Part shown: positions 18,904-27,842 of the stretch, one piece after another
Position numbering within the stretch: the stretch's first letter is position 1
How the letters are laid out: each line of letters starts with the position of its first letter
DNA from: Candidatus Competibacteraceae bacterium
GTDB lineage: Bacteria; Pseudomonadota; Gammaproteobacteria; Competibacterales; Competibacteraceae
Direction of reading: 5' to 3'
NCBI GenBank assembly: GCA_016713505.1
Contig: JADJPA010000001.1
Location: forward strand, 1,488,001 to 1,552,000
Length of the DNA: 64,000 nt
Made by a program: the position numbers and the translations under genes
Notes under the pieces: model-generated
The model's input: only the letters and a program-made list of their open reading frames with translations
Database searches by the model: none
Told to the model about the DNA's origin: nothing

Positions 18904-19401
18904 ATGGCCAGCGTCAACAAAGTCATCCTGATCGGCAATCTGGGCAAAGACCCGGAAGTGCGCTATATGCCCAGCGGCGATGCGATCACGCACGTCAGCA
19001 TCGCCACTACCGACACCTTCAAAGACCGCAACGGCGAAAAACAGGAACGCACCGAATGGCATCGGGTAGTTTTCTTCGGAGCGCTGGCGAAAATTGCCGG
19101 CGAATACCTGAAAAAAGGCCGTTCGGTGTACGTCGAAGGCCGCATTCAAACCCGCAAGTGGCAGGGTCAGGACGGCCAGGATCGCTACAGTACCGAAATC
19201 GTCGCCAATGAGATGCGGATGTTGGGCGGACGCGGTGATTCCGGTGGCAGCGCACCGTTTGCAACGGAAGGCGGAGAGCCGGACTTCACCACGACCGCGC
19301 CGCACGCGCAGGGCCAAAGCACTCCAGCGGCCTCCTCCCGCGCTCCAGCACCGCCCGCGCCGAGGGCCGATGACGGTTTCGACGACGACATTCCCTTCTA
19401 A
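18904..19401 (+). CDS. ssb: Single-stranded DNA-binding protein
   Basis: A 165-residue tetrameric SSB that coats single-stranded DNA in replication, recombination and repair. The OB fold occupies residues 1-110, opening MASVNKVILIGNLGKDPEV. It is followed by a flexible glycine/proline/alanine-rich linker and the canonical acidic tail DDDIPF that recruits partner proteins. GAGGA precedes the ATG at good spacing. It lies 97 bases after the YajR-like gene. An AT-rich acyltransferase follows after 88 bases, and no terminator is visible between them. Confidence 0.97.
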   Translation: MASVNKVILIGNLGKDPEVRYMPSGDAITHVSIATTDTFKDRNGEKQERTEWHRVVFFGALAKIAGEYLKKGRSVYVEGRIQTRKWQGQDGQDRYSTEIVANEMRMLGGRGDSGGSAPFATEGGEPDFTTTAPHAQGQSTPAASSRAPAPPAPRADDGFDDDIPF

Positions 19402-19489
19402 ACGTTTGGTGTTGGATTCTTGCAATCTTACCTATAAATGTATTCTCAATAAGCTGCGAATCATGTTTGTTTAAGTCGAGGAGCTAAAC

Positions 19490-20506
19490 CTGAGACTAAT
19501 CGCCCTTGACTTGCTTAGACTATTCGCAGCATTCTCTGTCATTATGTATCACTACATAACCAATGAGATTGTATTCCCTATTCTGTCTGAGATTACAAAA
19601 TTCGGGTACTTGGGGGTATCGCTATTCTTCATTATTAGCGGCTATGTGATTGCACTATCAGCAAGTGATCGCTCAGCATTGGAATTTGCAATCTCGAGAT
19701 TCGTTCGACTTTATCCTGCTTTCTGGGCAGGCTTGTTTGTCACTTGTTCTATTTCAAGCTTATTTGGTTCAAAGCATTATACTATTAATCAAATATTAGC
19801 AAACTTAACCTTACTAAACGATTACCTAGGATTCGAGAATGTTGATGGTGTCTATTGGACCCTACAGGTAGAGTTGAAATTTTATGGATGTGTATTTATA
19901 CTTTTATTAACAAGACTCTTTTACAATTTTAATTTGTGGCTCAGCATTTGGCTATTTCTCACAACCCTATACTTGGCAATAGGGCAGCCATTCTTTATGG
20001 GCGTTTTCATCAACCCTCATCAATCATGCTTTTTCATAGGCGGCGTCACATTTTATTTAATACAAAAAGAAGGTCTTAATAAGTTTAATATTTTTTTCTT
20101 AATATCCTCATTAGCCTTATCAAGTATTCAGGGTTTTAAACAAACCAGCGATTTTATAATTAACATTGATTTAAAAGATAAAATAATAGCGGCAAGCATT
20201 ATTTGGTCATTCTATTTTTTATTTTTCTTACTCATAACAGAAAAAATCAAAATTGCTTATAGAGATATTTATTTAATACTTGGTGGCCTAACCTACCCCT
20301 TGTATTTGGTACACAATGTTGCCGGAAAAACACTAATCAACGATTTTAAAAATACTACCCCTGAATGGATCGTAATTTTTGTCGTTATCATCCTAATGTT
20401 TTTAATCTCTTATTTAATACACGTTGGTATAGAGAAAAAATTTTCCACCCCGATCAAAAGAGCCTTGCTTGCGACTTTAAAAAAGAGGCCTAATAAAGTA
20501 TATTGA
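19490..20506 (+). CDS. Acyltransferase 3 family membrane protein with probable CTG start (AT-rich, likely acquired)
   Basis: A 338-residue integral membrane O-acyltransferase of the OafA/NodX type, which transfers acetyl or other acyl groups to surface polysaccharide or lipid. About ten hydrophobic helices are predicted. The catalytic histidine lies in VIMYHY; the motif SRFVRLYPAFW follows near residue 68, and YWTLQVELKFY near residue 122. The frame opens at 19475, and its only good ribosome site, GAGGAG, lies six bases before CTG at 19490, giving the family-typical MRLIALDLLRLFAAF. The next candidate, TTG at 19511, has no such site and trims this segment. Composition is far more AT-rich than both neighbours, a strong sign of transfer. 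It is convergent with sohB. Confidence 0.85.
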   Translation: MRLIALDLLRLFAAFSVIMYHYITNEIVFPILSEITKFGYLGVSLFFIISGYVIALSASDRSALEFAISRFVRLYPAFWAGLFVTCSISSLFGSKHYTINQILANLTLLNDYLGFENVDGVYWTLQVELKFYGCVFILLLTRLFYNFNLWLSIWLFLTTLYLAIGQPFFMGVFINPHQSCFFIGGVTFYLIQKEGLNKFNIFFLISSLALSSIQGFKQTSDFIINIDLKDKIIAASIIWSFYFLFFLLITEKIKIAYRDIYLILGGLTYPLYLVHNVAGKTLINDFKNTTPEWIVIFVVIILMFLISYLIHVGIEKKFSTPIKRALLATLKKRPNKVY

Positions 20507-20600
20507 AGCTACATCGCCACCTAAGCAATAACCTTATTTCAGACTAGGACTTTCGAGCAAATATCCCCCGGCTCGGTCCTTGTCATGTCATTGAAGCCGC

Positions 20601-21581
20601 TCAAAACCATCCCAGCGATTCGCTGGTGTGGGCCAGCAATCGCGCCAGCCAGGGTTTCTTGCCAGTATAGGTGACTTCGTACAACTCCGCGTCGTTGCTG
20701 GCGGCCAACAGATAATCGTCGCTGGTGCGCAGCTCGTCCACCAACCGGCTTTCCAAGGCGCGAGCGCCGAACCAATGCTCGCCGGTCGCGACCCGTTCCA
20801 GATCCACGCTCGGGCGATGGCTTCGAATAAAATCCTTGAATAGCTCGTGCGTGTCCTCAATTTCCTCTTGAAACTTGCGCCGGCCTTGCTCGGTGTTTTC
20901 GCCGAAGATCGTGACCGTGCGCTTGAATTCGCCCGCCATGAACTGCTCGTAATCGACATCGTTTTTCTTGAGCAGTCGATTGAAATTCGGCAATTGGGCG
21001 ATCACTCCGATCGAGCCGACCACGGCGAAGGGCGCGGCCAGGATGCGATCCGCCACGCAAGCCATCATGTAGCCGCCGCTGGCCGCCACCTTGTCCACCG
21101 CCACCGTCAGCTTTACCGGACGGTCGCGGAACCGCAGCAGTTGCGCCGCCGCCAGCCCGTAGCCGTGAACCAGGCCGCCGGCGCTTTCCAGCCGCAGCAC
21201 CACCTCATCGTCCGACCGGGCGACGGTCAGCACCGCCGTCACTTCCTCGCGCAACGACGCCACCGCCGTCGCCCGGAGATCGCCCTGAAAATTCAACACG
21301 AACACCCGGCGGCGCTCGGTCTTGCCGTGCTGTTTCTCGCGCGCCTTCTGTTCTTTGCGGTACTGCTTGAGGGCTTTTTTCGGCAGCGTCGCGGTTCTGA
21401 GCGCGAGCGCCATAGTGTCGTAGGTGTCGTTAAGATGGCGGACATCCAGCCGGCCCCGGCTTTCCGAGCGACCTTCACCGTGCCGCGCCAGCAGCACGAT
21501 GCCCCCGACCACCACCAGTACCGCCGCGGCCAACGTCAAAGCCTTGGCCAGAAACATCCCGTACTCGCTGAGAAATTCCAT
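20601..21581 (-). CDS. sohB: Inner-membrane S49 peptidase SohB
   Basis: A 326-residue signal peptide peptidase-like serine protease of family S49. An N-terminal membrane anchor spans about residues 10-30 (ALTLAAAVLVVVGGIVLLA). A charged linker follows, then the protease domain with the serine nucleophile in AASGGYMMACVADRI near residue 180 and the catalytic lysine expected near residue 230. The substrate is unknown; in E. coli high SohB levels compensate for loss of DegP. The 123 bases between this start and the divergent miaB probably hold promoters for both. Its stop faces the foreign-looking acyltransferase gene. Confidence 0.93.
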   Translation of the reverse strand: MEFLSEYGMFLAKALTLAAAVLVVVGGIVLLARHGEGRSESRGRLDVRHLNDTYDTMALALRTATLPKKALKQYRKEQKAREKQHGKTERRRVFVLNFQGDLRATAVASLREEVTAVLTVARSDDEVVLRLESAGGLVHGYGLAAAQLLRFRDRPVKLTVAVDKVAASGGYMMACVADRILAAPFAVVGSIGVIAQLPNFNRLLKKNDVDYEQFMAGEFKRTVTIFGENTEQGRRKFQEEIEDTHELFKDFIRSHRPSVDLERVATGEHWFGARALESRLVDELRTSDDYLLAASNDAELYEVTYTGKKPWLARLLAHTSESLGWF

Positions 21582-21665
21582 CGTTCGTTTTCAATTCCCG
21601 CGGATTGACGTTTTCACGGTCGCCACCGTTGAGAAACCCGCCGCCTGGCAGCTCCTCACCGGCGA

Positions 21666-21674
21666 TGCTATAGT
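21666..21674 (+). promoter_or_regulatory. Extended -10 promoter element upstream of miaB
   Basis: The sequence TGCTATAGT fits the extended -10 pattern TGnTATAAT with one mismatch. It lies 30 bases before the miaB ATG, giving a leader of roughly 24 bases. No good -35 is visible, as is common with extended -10 promoters. Confidence 0.5.
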
Positions 21675-21704
21675 CTTCGCCCTGTCATTGTTCAATAATC
21701 ACTC

Positions 21705-23072
21705 ATGGCCCGCAAACTGTACATCAAGACCCACGGCTGCCAGATGAACGAATACGACTCCGCCAAGATGGCGGATGTCTTGCTCGAAGCCCACGGTCTG
21801 GAGCGCACTGAAGACCTCGCGCAAGCCGACGTGTTGCTGCTGAACACCTGTTCCATCCGGGAAAAAGCCCAGGAAAAGGTATTTTCGCAGCTTGGCGTCT
21901 GGAAACGCTTGAAGGCCGAGCGGCCGGAGCTGGTCATCGGCGTCGGCGGCTGCGTCGCCAGTCAGGAAGGCGCGCTGCTGCGCGAGCGCGCGCCCTACGT
22001 CGATGTGGTGTTCGGCCCGCAAACCCTGCACCGCTTGCCGGAAATGCTGGCGGCGGTCTGGACCGAGCGCCGGCCCGTGGTCGATGTCTCCTTCCCGGAA
22101 ATCGAAAAATTCGACCGGCTGCCGGAGCCACGCGCCGAAGGACCGACCGCCTTCGTCTCGATCATGGAAGGGTGCAGCAAGTATTGCACGTTTTGCGTGG
22201 TGCCTTACACCCGTGGCGAGGAAGTCAGCCGCCCGTTCGAGGACGTGCTGACCGAAGCCGGCGCGCTGGCCCGCCAAGGCGTGCGCGAAATCAACCTGCT
22301 CGGCCAGAACGTCAACGCCTATCACGGGCCGACCAGCGACGGTGAAACCGCCGATCTGGCGTTGCTGATCGAACATGTCGCCGCTGTACCCGGCATCGAG
22401 CGCATCCGCTACACCACCTCGCATCCCATCGAATTCTCCGACCGGTTGATCGAAGTCTACGCCCGCGTGCCGGAACTGGTCAGCTATCTGCATCTGCCGG
22501 TGCAAAGCGGCTCCGACCGCATTCTGGCGCTGATGAAGCGCGGCCACACCGCGCTCGAATACAAAGCCAAGATCCGCAAATTACGCGCGGTTCGGCCCGG
22601 TCTCAGCCTGTCCTCGGATTTCATCGTCGGTTTTCCCGGCGAAACCGACCGGGATTTCGAAGCGACGCTGGCGTTGATCGAAGAAATCGGCTTCGATCAC
22701 AGTTTCAGTTTCCTCTACAGCGCCCGGCCCGGCACCCCTGCCGCCAACCTGCCCGATCCCACGCCGCTGACGATCAAGAAAGAGCGGCTGGCTCGCCTGC
22801 AAGCGCGCATCGACGCCAACGGCCAAGCCATCAGCCGGCGGATGGTCGGCGGCGTGCAACGGGTGCTGGTCGGCAAACCTTCCCGCAAGGACGGCCGCCA
22901 ACTATCCGGCCGCACCGAAAACAACCGGGTGGTCAACTTCGACGGACCCGCCAGCCTGATCGGCCAATTCGCTGAGGTCGCCATCACCGAAGCCCTGCCC
23001 AACTCCCTGCGCGGCCGGCTGCTGGCCGGCCCGGAGTTGATGGCCGCCGCCACCCTGAAGCAAGCCAGTTGA
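21705..23072 (+). CDS. miaB: tRNA-2-methylthio-N6-dimethylallyladenosine synthase MiaB
   Basis: Radical SAM methylthiotransferase that converts i6A37 to ms2i6A37 in tRNAs reading UNN codons. At 455 residues it matches the family. The N-terminal UPF0004 domain carries three cluster cysteines (KTHGCQMNEYDS, LLNTCSIREKA, GVGGCVASQ). The radical SAM motif CxxxCxxC is in GCSKYCTFCVVPYTRG near residue 157, and a C-terminal TRAM domain lies at about 375-440. There is no good Shine-Dalgarno before the ATG, and the leader is short. The stop overlaps the next start by one base (TGATG), so ybeZ is translated in step. First gene of the conserved miaB-ybeZ-ybeY-ybeX-lnt set. Confidence 0.97.
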   Translation: MARKLYIKTHGCQMNEYDSAKMADVLLEAHGLERTEDLAQADVLLLNTCSIREKAQEKVFSQLGVWKRLKAERPELVIGVGGCVASQEGALLRERAPYVDVVFGPQTLHRLPEMLAAVWTERRPVVDVSFPEIEKFDRLPEPRAEGPTAFVSIMEGCSKYCTFCVVPYTRGEEVSRPFEDVLTEAGALARQGVREINLLGQNVNAYHGPTSDGETADLALLIEHVAAVPGIERIRYTTSHPIEFSDRLIEVYARVPELVSYLHLPVQSGSDRILALMKRGHTALEYKAKIRKLRAVRPGLSLSSDFIVGFPGETDRDFEATLALIEEIGFDHSFSFLYSARPGTPAANLPDPTPLTIKKERLARLQARIDANGQAISRRMVGGVQRVLVGKPSRKDGRQLSGRTENNRVVNFDGPASLIGQFAEVAITEALPNSLRGRLLAGPELMAAATLKQAS

Positions 23073-24082
23073 TGAGCGTGTCCGCCGCCCCCGTTACCGC
23101 TCCGAACGTCTCACCCAAATTCCAGGACTTGCTGCTGGAACCCGCCGACAACGAGCGCTTGGCCCGGCTGTGCGGGCAATTGGACGAACATCTGCGTCAG
23201 ATCGAACGCCGCTTGGGGGTGGAAATCAACAATCGTGGCCATCAGTTCCGGGTGGTCGGCGAACCACAGACGGTCGCGGTCGCGATCGCGGTGCTGGAAG
23301 CCTTGTATCGCGCCACGCAGGATGAAATGCTGACGCCGGCGCAAGTTCACCTGTTCCTACAGGAAGCCGGTGCCGACGGCCTGGCCGAGAATGCGGATGC
23401 GGCGGAAACGGACGAGGTCATCATCCGCACCCGACGCGGCCTGATTCGCGGGCGCGGCCCCAACCAGCAGCGTTACCTGTGGAACATCCAGCATCACGAC
23501 CTCAACTTCGGCGTCGGCCCCGCCGGCACCGGCAAGACCTATCTGGCTGTGGCGTGCGCGGTGGACGCGCTGGAAAGCAACGCGACCCGGCGGCTGGTGC
23601 TGGTGCGGCCGGCGGTGGAAGCCGGCGAGCGACTGGGCTTTCTGCCCGGCGACATGACTCAAAAGATCGACCCCTACCTGAGACCGCTCTACGACGCTTT
23701 ATATGAGATGCTGGGCTTCGAGCGGGTCGCCAAACTGATCGAGCGCAACATCATCGAAGTCGCGCCGCTGGCCTTCATGCGCGGCCGGACCTTGAACGAT
23801 TCTTTCATCATCCTCGACGAGGCTCAGAACACCACGGTGGAGCAGATGAAAATGTTTCTCACCCGGATCGGTTTCGGTTCGACGGCGGTGGTCACCGGCG
23901 ACGTGACCCAGGTGGACTTGCCGCGCAACGTCCAGTCCGGCCTGCGCCAAGTGTTGCAAGTGCTTAAGGAGGTAGAAGGGATCAGCATGACACTCTTCAA
24001 CGCCCGCGACGTGGTGCGGCATCCGCTGGTGCAGCGCATCGTCGGCGCCTACGCCCGTTACGAACAGGACCACCCCACATGA
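23072..24082 (+). CDS. ybeZ: PhoH-like ATPase YbeZ
   Basis: A 336-residue cytoplasmic P-loop ATPase of the PhoH family that works with the endoribonuclease YbeY in RNA/ribosome metabolism. An N-terminal KH-like region comes first; Walker A is GPAGTGKTYLAV near residue 152, and Walker B FIILDEAQN near residue 248. I chose the ATG at 23072, which overlaps the miaB stop; a TTG one codon earlier is also open. The 3' end overlaps ybeY by four bases (ATGA). Confidence 0.96.
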   Translation: MSVSAAPVTAPNVSPKFQDLLLEPADNERLARLCGQLDEHLRQIERRLGVEINNRGHQFRVVGEPQTVAVAIAVLEALYRATQDEMLTPAQVHLFLQEAGADGLAENADAAETDEVIIRTRRGLIRGRGPNQQRYLWNIQHHDLNFGVGPAGTGKTYLAVACAVDALESNATRRLVLVRPAVEAGERLGFLPGDMTQKIDPYLRPLYDALYEMLGFERVAKLIERNIIEVAPLAFMRGRTLNDSFIILDEAQNTTVEQMKMFLTRIGFGSTAVVTGDVTQVDLPRNVQSGLRQVLQVLKEVEGISMTLFNARDVVRHPLVQRIVGAYARYEQDHPT

Positions 24083-24546
24083 GCTTGGAACTGGATCTAC
24101 AGGTCGCCCTGGATATGCCCGGCTTACCGGCCGAAACGGACTTGCACCGCTGGGCGGAAGCCGCGCTGGCCGGCGCGAACTATCAAAAAGACGCGGAACT
24201 GACCATCCGCATCGTCAACGAAGCTGAAAGCACGGCTCTGAATGAAACTTACCGCCGCAAACAGGGCCCGACCAACGTGCTGTCTTTTCCGTTTGAATCC
24301 CCGCCCGAAGTGGAAAGCTCTCTGTTGGGCGATATCGTGATCTGCGCGCCGGTGGTGCTGCGCGAGGCCGTCAGCCAAGGCAAAACTCTGGCGGCCCACT
24401 GGGCGCATCTGGTCGCGCATGGCGTTTTACACCTGCTGGGCTATGATCATGATGAGGAACAGGCCGATGCCATGGAATCCCTGGAAATTCATATTCTGAG
24501 GGGGCTCGGCTATCCCGATCCCTATGGAGACCTGCAAGACTCATGA
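24079..24546 (+). CDS. ybeY: Endoribonuclease YbeY, 16S rRNA maturation factor
   Basis: A 155-residue metal-dependent endoribonuclease needed for 16S rRNA 3' end maturation and ribosome quality control. The UPF0054 zinc motif is intact as HGVLHLLGYDHDEEQ near residue 114 (HxxxHxxGYDH). The start overlaps the ybeZ stop by four bases (ATGA), and the stop overlaps ybeX in the same way, so all three are translationally coupled. Confidence 0.97.
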   Translation: MSLELDLQVALDMPGLPAETDLHRWAEAALAGANYQKDAELTIRIVNEAESTALNETYRRKQGPTNVLSFPFESPPEVESSLLGDIVICAPVVLREAVSQGKTLAAHWAHLVAHGVLHLLGYDHDEEQADAMESLEIHILRGLGYPDPYGDLQDS

Positions 24547-25427
24547 GCGAAGAACGATCCGACGCGAGCCATAAACCGTCATGGCTGGAGCGTTTGAGCC
24601 TCGCCCTGACCGGCGAACCCAAGGACCGGGAGGCGCTGCTCGAATTACTGCGCGACGCCCAGCAGCGAGCACTGCTGGACCCCGAAGCGCTGAAAATGAT
24701 GGAAGGCGTCATGCGGGTATCGGAAACCCAGGTGCGCGATGTTATGATTCCCCGCGCTCAGATGGTGGTGTTGGAAGACGACTGGAGCCTGGAACGCCTC
24801 ATCGCCGAAGTCGTTGAATCCGGTCACTCCCGGTTTCCGGTGATCGATGAAAACAAGGACAATGTCGTCGGCATTCTGATCGTCAAGGATCTGCTGATCC
24901 ATGCCTTCGACCGCCGTGAAGATTTCGACTTGCGCGCCCTGTTGCGGCCGGCCAAGTTCATCCCCGAAAGCAAGCGCCTCAACATCCTGCTCAACGAGTT
25001 TCGCAGCAACCGCTTTCACATGGCCATCGTGGTCGATGAATACGGCGGGGTGGCCGGACTCATCACCATCGAGGATGTGCTGGAGGAAATCGTCGGCGAG
25101 ATCGACGACGAGCACGACACCTCGGATGGTGAAAACGCCTTCATCCGCCGGCAGGGAGATGCGTTCGTCGTCAAAGCCCTCACCCCGGTCGAAGACTTCA
25201 ATCAGTATTTCCAAGCCGAGCTCAGCGATGAGAAGGCCGATACCATCGGGGGCTTAGTCATGATGGAACTGGGCCGGTTGCCCAAGAGCGGCGAAACGGT
25301 CGATCTGGAGCGCTTTCATTTCCAGGTATTGCGCGCCGACAACCGGCGCATCCATTTGCTGGAACTGACGTTGCGGGCTGACAGCCACGAAAACTCTCTT
25401 CCCGCCGCCAAACCATCGGAAGCCTGA
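24543..25427 (+). CDS. ybeX: CBS-pair protein YbeX/CorC
   Basis: A 294-residue cytoplasmic protein of the HlyC/CorC family. Two CBS domains span about residues 65-190 (MIPRAQMVVLEDDWSLE; LIVKDLLIHAFD; VDEYGGVAGLITIEDVLEEI), followed by a CorC_HlyC transporter-associated domain to about residue 280. Historically tied to CorA-dependent magnesium/cobalt efflux; more recent work links YbeX to ribosome metabolism, consistent with ybeY/ybeZ beside it. It overlaps ybeY by four bases. A 129-base gap separates it from lnt, with no clear terminator. Confidence 0.95.
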   Translation: MSEERSDASHKPSWLERLSLALTGEPKDREALLELLRDAQQRALLDPEALKMMEGVMRVSETQVRDVMIPRAQMVVLEDDWSLERLIAEVVESGHSRFPVIDENKDNVVGILIVKDLLIHAFDRREDFDLRALLRPAKFIPESKRLNILLNEFRSNRFHMAIVVDEYGGVAGLITIEDVLEEIVGEIDDEHDTSDGENAFIRRQGDAFVVKALTPVEDFNQYFQAELSDEKADTIGGLVMMELGRLPKSGETVDLERFHFQVLRADNRRIHLLELTLRADSHENSLPAAKPSEA

Positions 25428-25556
25428 TCCTTTTGGCGCTGTCCGCCCCTGACTGAAAAGGGTGGCTGTTCGTCTCCGGTCCGCTCGCCAGGAGCGAGAA
25501 GGCTCGCTGGCCCTTGGGTCAGCCGCAGAGCCATCAACTAGCCCTCGTCACCTGCC

Positions 25557-27077
25557 ATGCCGACACTCACTCGTCCTCACCCCCTGATTGCGGACGCGCT
25601 GGCGCTCATCGCGGGCGCGCTGATGCCGCTGGCGTTCGCGCCGTTCGGCCACTGGCCGCTGGCGATCCTGTTACCCGCCGTTTTGCTGTGGAGTTGGCAA
25701 GCGGCGACTCCGCGCCGGGCCGCGCTGCGCGGCGGGCTGTTCGGACTGGGAATGTTCGGGTTCGGTATCTATTGGGTTTACATCAGCCTGCACGATTACG
25801 GCAAGGCGCCGGCTCCGTTCGCGGCGCTGGCCACCTTCCTCATGGTGGCCGTGATGGCGCTTTACCCCACGCTGGTCGGTTGGCTGCTCGGCCGTTGGGC
25901 GCCGCCGGGGCCGGTACGCTGGTTGCTGGTTTTTCCCGCCTTATGGGCTCTACTGGATTGGATCAGAAGTTGGTTGCTGACCGGTTTCCCTTGGCTGGCC
26001 GTGGGTTACAGCCAAATCGATACGCCGCTCGGCCAACTGGCACCCTACCTCGGCGTGTTCGGAATCGGTTGGGCGGTCCTGTTCAGCGCCGGTTTGTTGT
26101 TGGCTATCCTGCACGCACCTAACGGACGCCGACGACTGATGTGGCTGGGGCTGCTGGGAGGGTTGTGGCTGGGCGCTTGGGGTTTGGGAACGATGCATTG
26201 GGTCGAACCGGCCGGCCCGCCGCTGCGCGTCGCGCTGGTTCAAGGCAACATCGCGCAGGACATGAAATGGCAACCGGAGTTCCTGGACCAAACCTTGGAA
26301 AACTACATTCAACACAGTTTGCCGGAACACGGCCGCAGCGAGGTGATCATTTGGCCGGAAACAGCGATTCCCGCTTTTTATCAAGAGGTCGCGCCGCTCT
26401 TGGAGGTGCTGGGCGAAAAGGCCCGACAAGATCGGGTCGACTACCTCATCGGCCTTCCGACCGGCTCGTGGGAGACCAAAATCTTTCACAACAGCGTGCT
26501 GGGCATCGGCCAAGCGATAGGCTTCTACCACAAACGCCGGCTGTTGCCGTTCGGTGAATACCTGCCGCTGCGAGGGCTTTTGCTGTTTTTCCGCAATTGG
26601 GTGGCGATTCCGATGGCCGATTTTCTCCCCGGCGAACGCGATCAACCGCTGCTGCGCGCCGGGGGCCAGCCGGTCGGACTTTCGATCTGTTTCGAGGCGG
26701 TATTCGGCAGCGAAATCCGGCTGGCGCTGCCCGAGGCCACTTGGTTGATCAACCTCAGCAACGATGCCTGGTTCAAGGATTCCCTGGCCCCGCACCAGCA
26801 TCTGCAAATCGCCCGGATGCGCGCTCTGGAATCGGCCCGCTACATGGCCCGCGCCACCAACACCGGCATTTCAGCCCTCATCGACGAGCGCGGCAGGATC
26901 GTAATCCGAGGGAGTTTATTTCAGGCCGAGGTCGTTCGCGGCGAGCTACAGCCGTTGCGCGGCGCGACGCCTTATGTCAGGTTAGGAGATTGGCCGGCGC
27001 TGAGCTTGATGGTATTGTCGCTGCTGTCGGGCCTGATGTCAGTCAGGCGCAAGCGTGCCACGCCCCATGTGCGATAA
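25557..27077 (+). CDS. lnt: Apolipoprotein N-acyltransferase
   Basis: Inner-membrane enzyme that adds the third acyl chain to lipoproteins after Lgt and LspA. At 506 residues it is the usual length. About six N-terminal membrane helices (residues 10-210) precede a periplasmic nitrilase-like domain. The catalytic triad is visible: glutamate in IIWPETAIP near residue 265, lysine in YHKRRLLPFGEYLP near residue 325, and cysteine in GLSICFEAVFG near residue 380. A last membrane helix lies near residues 480-495. The 3' end overlaps the start region of a lipoprotein gene on the same strand, whose product would be a substrate. Confidence 0.97.
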   Translation: MPTLTRPHPLIADALALIAGALMPLAFAPFGHWPLAILLPAVLLWSWQAATPRRAALRGGLFGLGMFGFGIYWVYISLHDYGKAPAPFAALATFLMVAVMALYPTLVGWLLGRWAPPGPVRWLLVFPALWALLDWIRSWLLTGFPWLAVGYSQIDTPLGQLAPYLGVFGIGWAVLFSAGLLLAILHAPNGRRRLMWLGLLGGLWLGAWGLGTMHWVEPAGPPLRVALVQGNIAQDMKWQPEFLDQTLENYIQHSLPEHGRSEVIIWPETAIPAFYQEVAPLLEVLGEKARQDRVDYLIGLPTGSWETKIFHNSVLGIGQAIGFYHKRRLLPFGEYLPLRGLLLFFRNWVAIPMADFLPGERDQPLLRAGGQPVGLSICFEAVFGSEIRLALPEATWLINLSNDAWFKDSLAPHQHLQIARMRALESARYMARATNTGISALIDERGRIVIRGSLFQAEVVRGELQPLRGATPYVRLGDWPALSLMVLSLLSGLMSVRRKRATPHVR

Positions 27078-27759
27078 GCGAAACCGCCCTATAGCCCATT
27101 GCTCCACCCGCCAAAACCAGAGCGGCCCACCAGAAAGCCCGCGGGTTGCCTTGATACGCTGTTGCCTGCTCGGCGCGATCGGCGCGATCGGCGCGCTGCT
27201 GCTCCTGGCGAGCTGCACCAGCACCGCACCGCCGCGCAACATCAACGACGCCTGCGCCCTTTTCGCGGAAAACGACGACTGGTTCGCCGACGCTAGCGCC
27301 GCCAGCCGACGCTGGAACGTTCCACTCCCGCTGCTGCTGGCGATCATCCACCAAGAGTCGGCCTTTCGCGCCGACGCCCAACCGCCGCGCATCAAGGGGC
27401 TAGGAGGGCTTCCCGGCCCCCGGTTATCGACTGCCTTCGGCTACAGTCAAGCGTTGGATGGAACCTGGGAGCGTTACAAAGTCGCAACGGGCCATCGTGG
27501 CGCCGACCGCGACGATTTCGCTTCGGCGGTGGATTTCATCGGCTGGTACGTCGATCAAACCGCGCGCTACAACGGCGTCGCCAAAAATGATGCCTACAAC
27601 CACTATCTGGCCTACCACGAAGGCCAGGACGGTTTCGCCAAAGGCACCTACCGGAGAAAAGCGTGGCTGTCCGAACGGGCGCGCCGGGTGCGCCAACAGA
27701 GCGAACGCTACCGCGCCCAACTGACTCGCTGCGAGCCACAACTGGCGGCGCTCCTCTAA
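27067..27759 (+). CDS. Predicted lytic transglycosylase-like lipoprotein
   Basis: About 230 residues with a hydrophobic N-terminal segment and the lipobox LLASC, so a lipid-anchored envelope protein is likely. The mature part has an SLT-like fold: the putative catalytic glutamate is in IIHQESAFRADA, followed by AFGYSQALDGTWERYK in place of the usual GLMQ, and YNHYLAYHEGQDGF near the C-terminus. It probably cuts peptidoglycan glycan strands. The start is uncertain: ATG at 27067 overlaps the lnt end, a GTG at 27055 is possible, and a TTG near 27151 would place the signal peptide directly at the N-terminus. Confidence 0.75.
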   Translation: MCDKRNRPIAHCSTRQNQSGPPESPRVALIRCCLLGAIGAIGALLLLASCTSTAPPRNINDACALFAENDDWFADASAASRRWNVPLPLLLAIIHQESAFRADAQPPRIKGLGGLPGPRLSTAFGYSQALDGTWERYKVATGHRGADRDDFASAVDFIGWYVDQTARYNGVAKNDAYNHYLAYHEGQDGFAKGTYRRKAWLSERARRVRQQSERYRAQLTRCEPQLAALL

Positions 27760-27811
27760 ACCTGGCGCGAACTGGGGCTGTTATCGGCGGCGGCGTTTTG
27801 CAAGCGCCAAT

Positions 27812-27842
27812 AAAAAACCGCCAGCGAATCCGGCTGGCGGTT
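27812..27842 (-). terminator. Intrinsic terminator (minus strand)
   Basis: A perfect 10-base-pair stem (arms 27816-27825 and 27833-27842, AACCGCCAGC/GCTGGCGGTT) closes a seven-base loop. On the minus strand it runs directly into TTTTTTATT, a classic Rho-independent terminator. It would end minus-strand transcription from the DUF1451 gene or from a small RNA in this gap. Confidence 0.8.

Noticed and set aside
25428..25556. CTCGC/GCGAG hairpin between ybeX and lnt considered as a terminator
   Set aside because: The stem is short and no T-tract follows, and lnt is normally in the same operon.
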